A DNA stretch of 6,924 bases, from NCBI RefSeq assembly GCF_000173615.1, contig NZ_ABZS01000085.1:1-6924 (forward strand), written 5' to 3'. Of the stretch, positions 6,384 to 6,924 are shown piece by piece (position 1 is the stretch's first letter; every line of letters begins with the position of its first letter). Below the pieces are notes generated by a model. It was not told the DNA's origin. It searched no databases and was given only the letters and a program-made list of their open reading frames with translations. Source of the stretch: Sulfurihydrogenibium yellowstonense SS-5 (GTDB lineage Bacteria; Aquificota; Aquificia; Aquificales; Hydrogenothermaceae). A program made the translations under genes and the position numbers.

Positions 6384-6924
6384 TTAAAATCTTGATAACG
6401 TACTTTCTAAACGTTTTAAGTAAGACTTGACAGATGTATCAATAATGTAGCTTCCTGCTTTTATTACAGCTCCGCCTATTAAACTGCTATCTTCTTTAAC
6501 TGTAAACTCTACCTTTTTACCTATCTTGGACTCTATTACAGATTTAATTTCATTTAATAATGCTTCATCTATTTTGTAAGCTGTAATAATCTCACCTTGA
6601 ACAGTTCCAAAGAACTTTTCGACTTCAAACTTAAACACTTTGTTTAACTCTTTAAAAATATTCGCTTTTTTGTCTTTAACGATTTTTATAAGTAATTTTG
6701 AAATTTCTGCATCTGTACCAAGAGCAGATAAAACTTTTTCCATTAATTTTTCTTTGTCTTCCATAGAAGCTTTTGGATTTAAAACGATGTTTCTAAATGT
6801 CTGATTTTCTTTAAAGAGCTTGTTAAGAATGTCAAGAATGCTTGAGATCTTTAAAAGATTTTCTTCAGACTTATCTGTTTTAGCAATTATCTCTTTGACT
6901 ACTTTTCTGAGATATTTTTTATCT
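6384..6924 (-). CDS. atpH: ATP synthase F1 subunit delta (OSCP type), start beyond right edge
   Basis: Delta caps the F1 head and joins it to the peripheral stalk. The minus-strand frame is open from the window edge to the TAA at 6384, giving 179 visible residues. Delta usually has about 175-185, so only a few N-terminal codons are missing. The N-terminal part (about 1-105) is helical and includes the typical FRNIVLNPKASMEDK (43-57). The C-terminal part carries the OSCP/delta signature VKEDSSLIGGAVIKAG (142-157) and ends IDTSVKSYLKRL, much as I recall for Aquifex delta. The internal Met at 6764 is residue 54 of this fragment, inside a conserved helix, and is not the start. The gene is first of the visible atpH-A-G-D cluster; atpF genes probably lie further upstream but are not in view. 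Confidence 0.93.
   Translation of the reverse strand, partial: DKKYLRKVVKEIIAKTDKSEENLLKISSILDILNKLFKENQTFRNIVLNPKASMEDKEKLMEKVLSALGTDAEISKLLIKIVKDKKANIFKELNKVFKFEVEKFFGTVQGEIITAYKIDEALLNEIKSVIESKIGKKVEFTVKEDSSLIGGAVIKAGSYIIDTSVKSYLKRLESTLSRF

Noticed and set aside
6384..6764. atpH starting at the Met at 6764 (126 residues)
   Set aside because: The frame stays open to the window edge and encodes the expected helical N-terminal part of delta. A 126-residue delta would lack it.

Overview
This window reads as AT-rich bacterial chromosome whose genes all lie on the minus strand. They form three transcription blocks, two of them for subunits of F-type ATP synthase. The proteins look like those of a thermophilic member of the Aquificota, perhaps the Hydrogenothermaceae (for example a Sulfurihydrogenibium relative). 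I base this on recalled resemblance of the delta and gamma subunits to Aquifex proteins, on low GC and on Lys/Glu-rich proteins. It is an inference, not a database result.

Layout in transcription order (right to left). Block 1, 6924-2469: atpH (delta, start lost at the right edge), atpA (alpha), atpG (gamma) and atpD (beta). They are packed with 11-22 bases between genes, each of the last three has a strong Shine-Dalgarno, and a GC-rich intrinsic terminator follows atpD almost directly. No atpC (epsilon) lies after atpD. Block 2, about 2158-637: an extended -10 promoter, an unrecognised 88-residue protein, then ychF, whose start overlaps the small gene's stop (ATGA). A likely terminator after ychF is built from an intergenic repeat. 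Block 3, 444 to the left edge: a near-consensus sigma70-type promoter, a strong ribosome binding site, and the first 128 codons of atpB (F0 subunit a), cut by the left edge.

The two gene-free stretches, 386-744 and 2121-2515, each hold a cluster of about 200 bases made of short degenerate repeats. The shared core is CAGAATGACA / TGTCATTCTG, present in both orientations. Both clusters end in nearly the same 14 bases (TTTTGGAAYACCCT). They lie between transcription units and look like non-coding interspersed repeats, possibly relics of small non-autonomous elements.

Together the genes give the catalytic head and stalk of ATP synthase (alpha, beta, gamma, delta) plus the membrane subunit a, which is separated from them by an unrelated ychF unit. 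The window is mostly conserved housekeeping sequence. I see no defence system, CRISPR array, tRNA, rRNA or transposase gene. The least explained items are the repeat clusters and the 88-residue protein.
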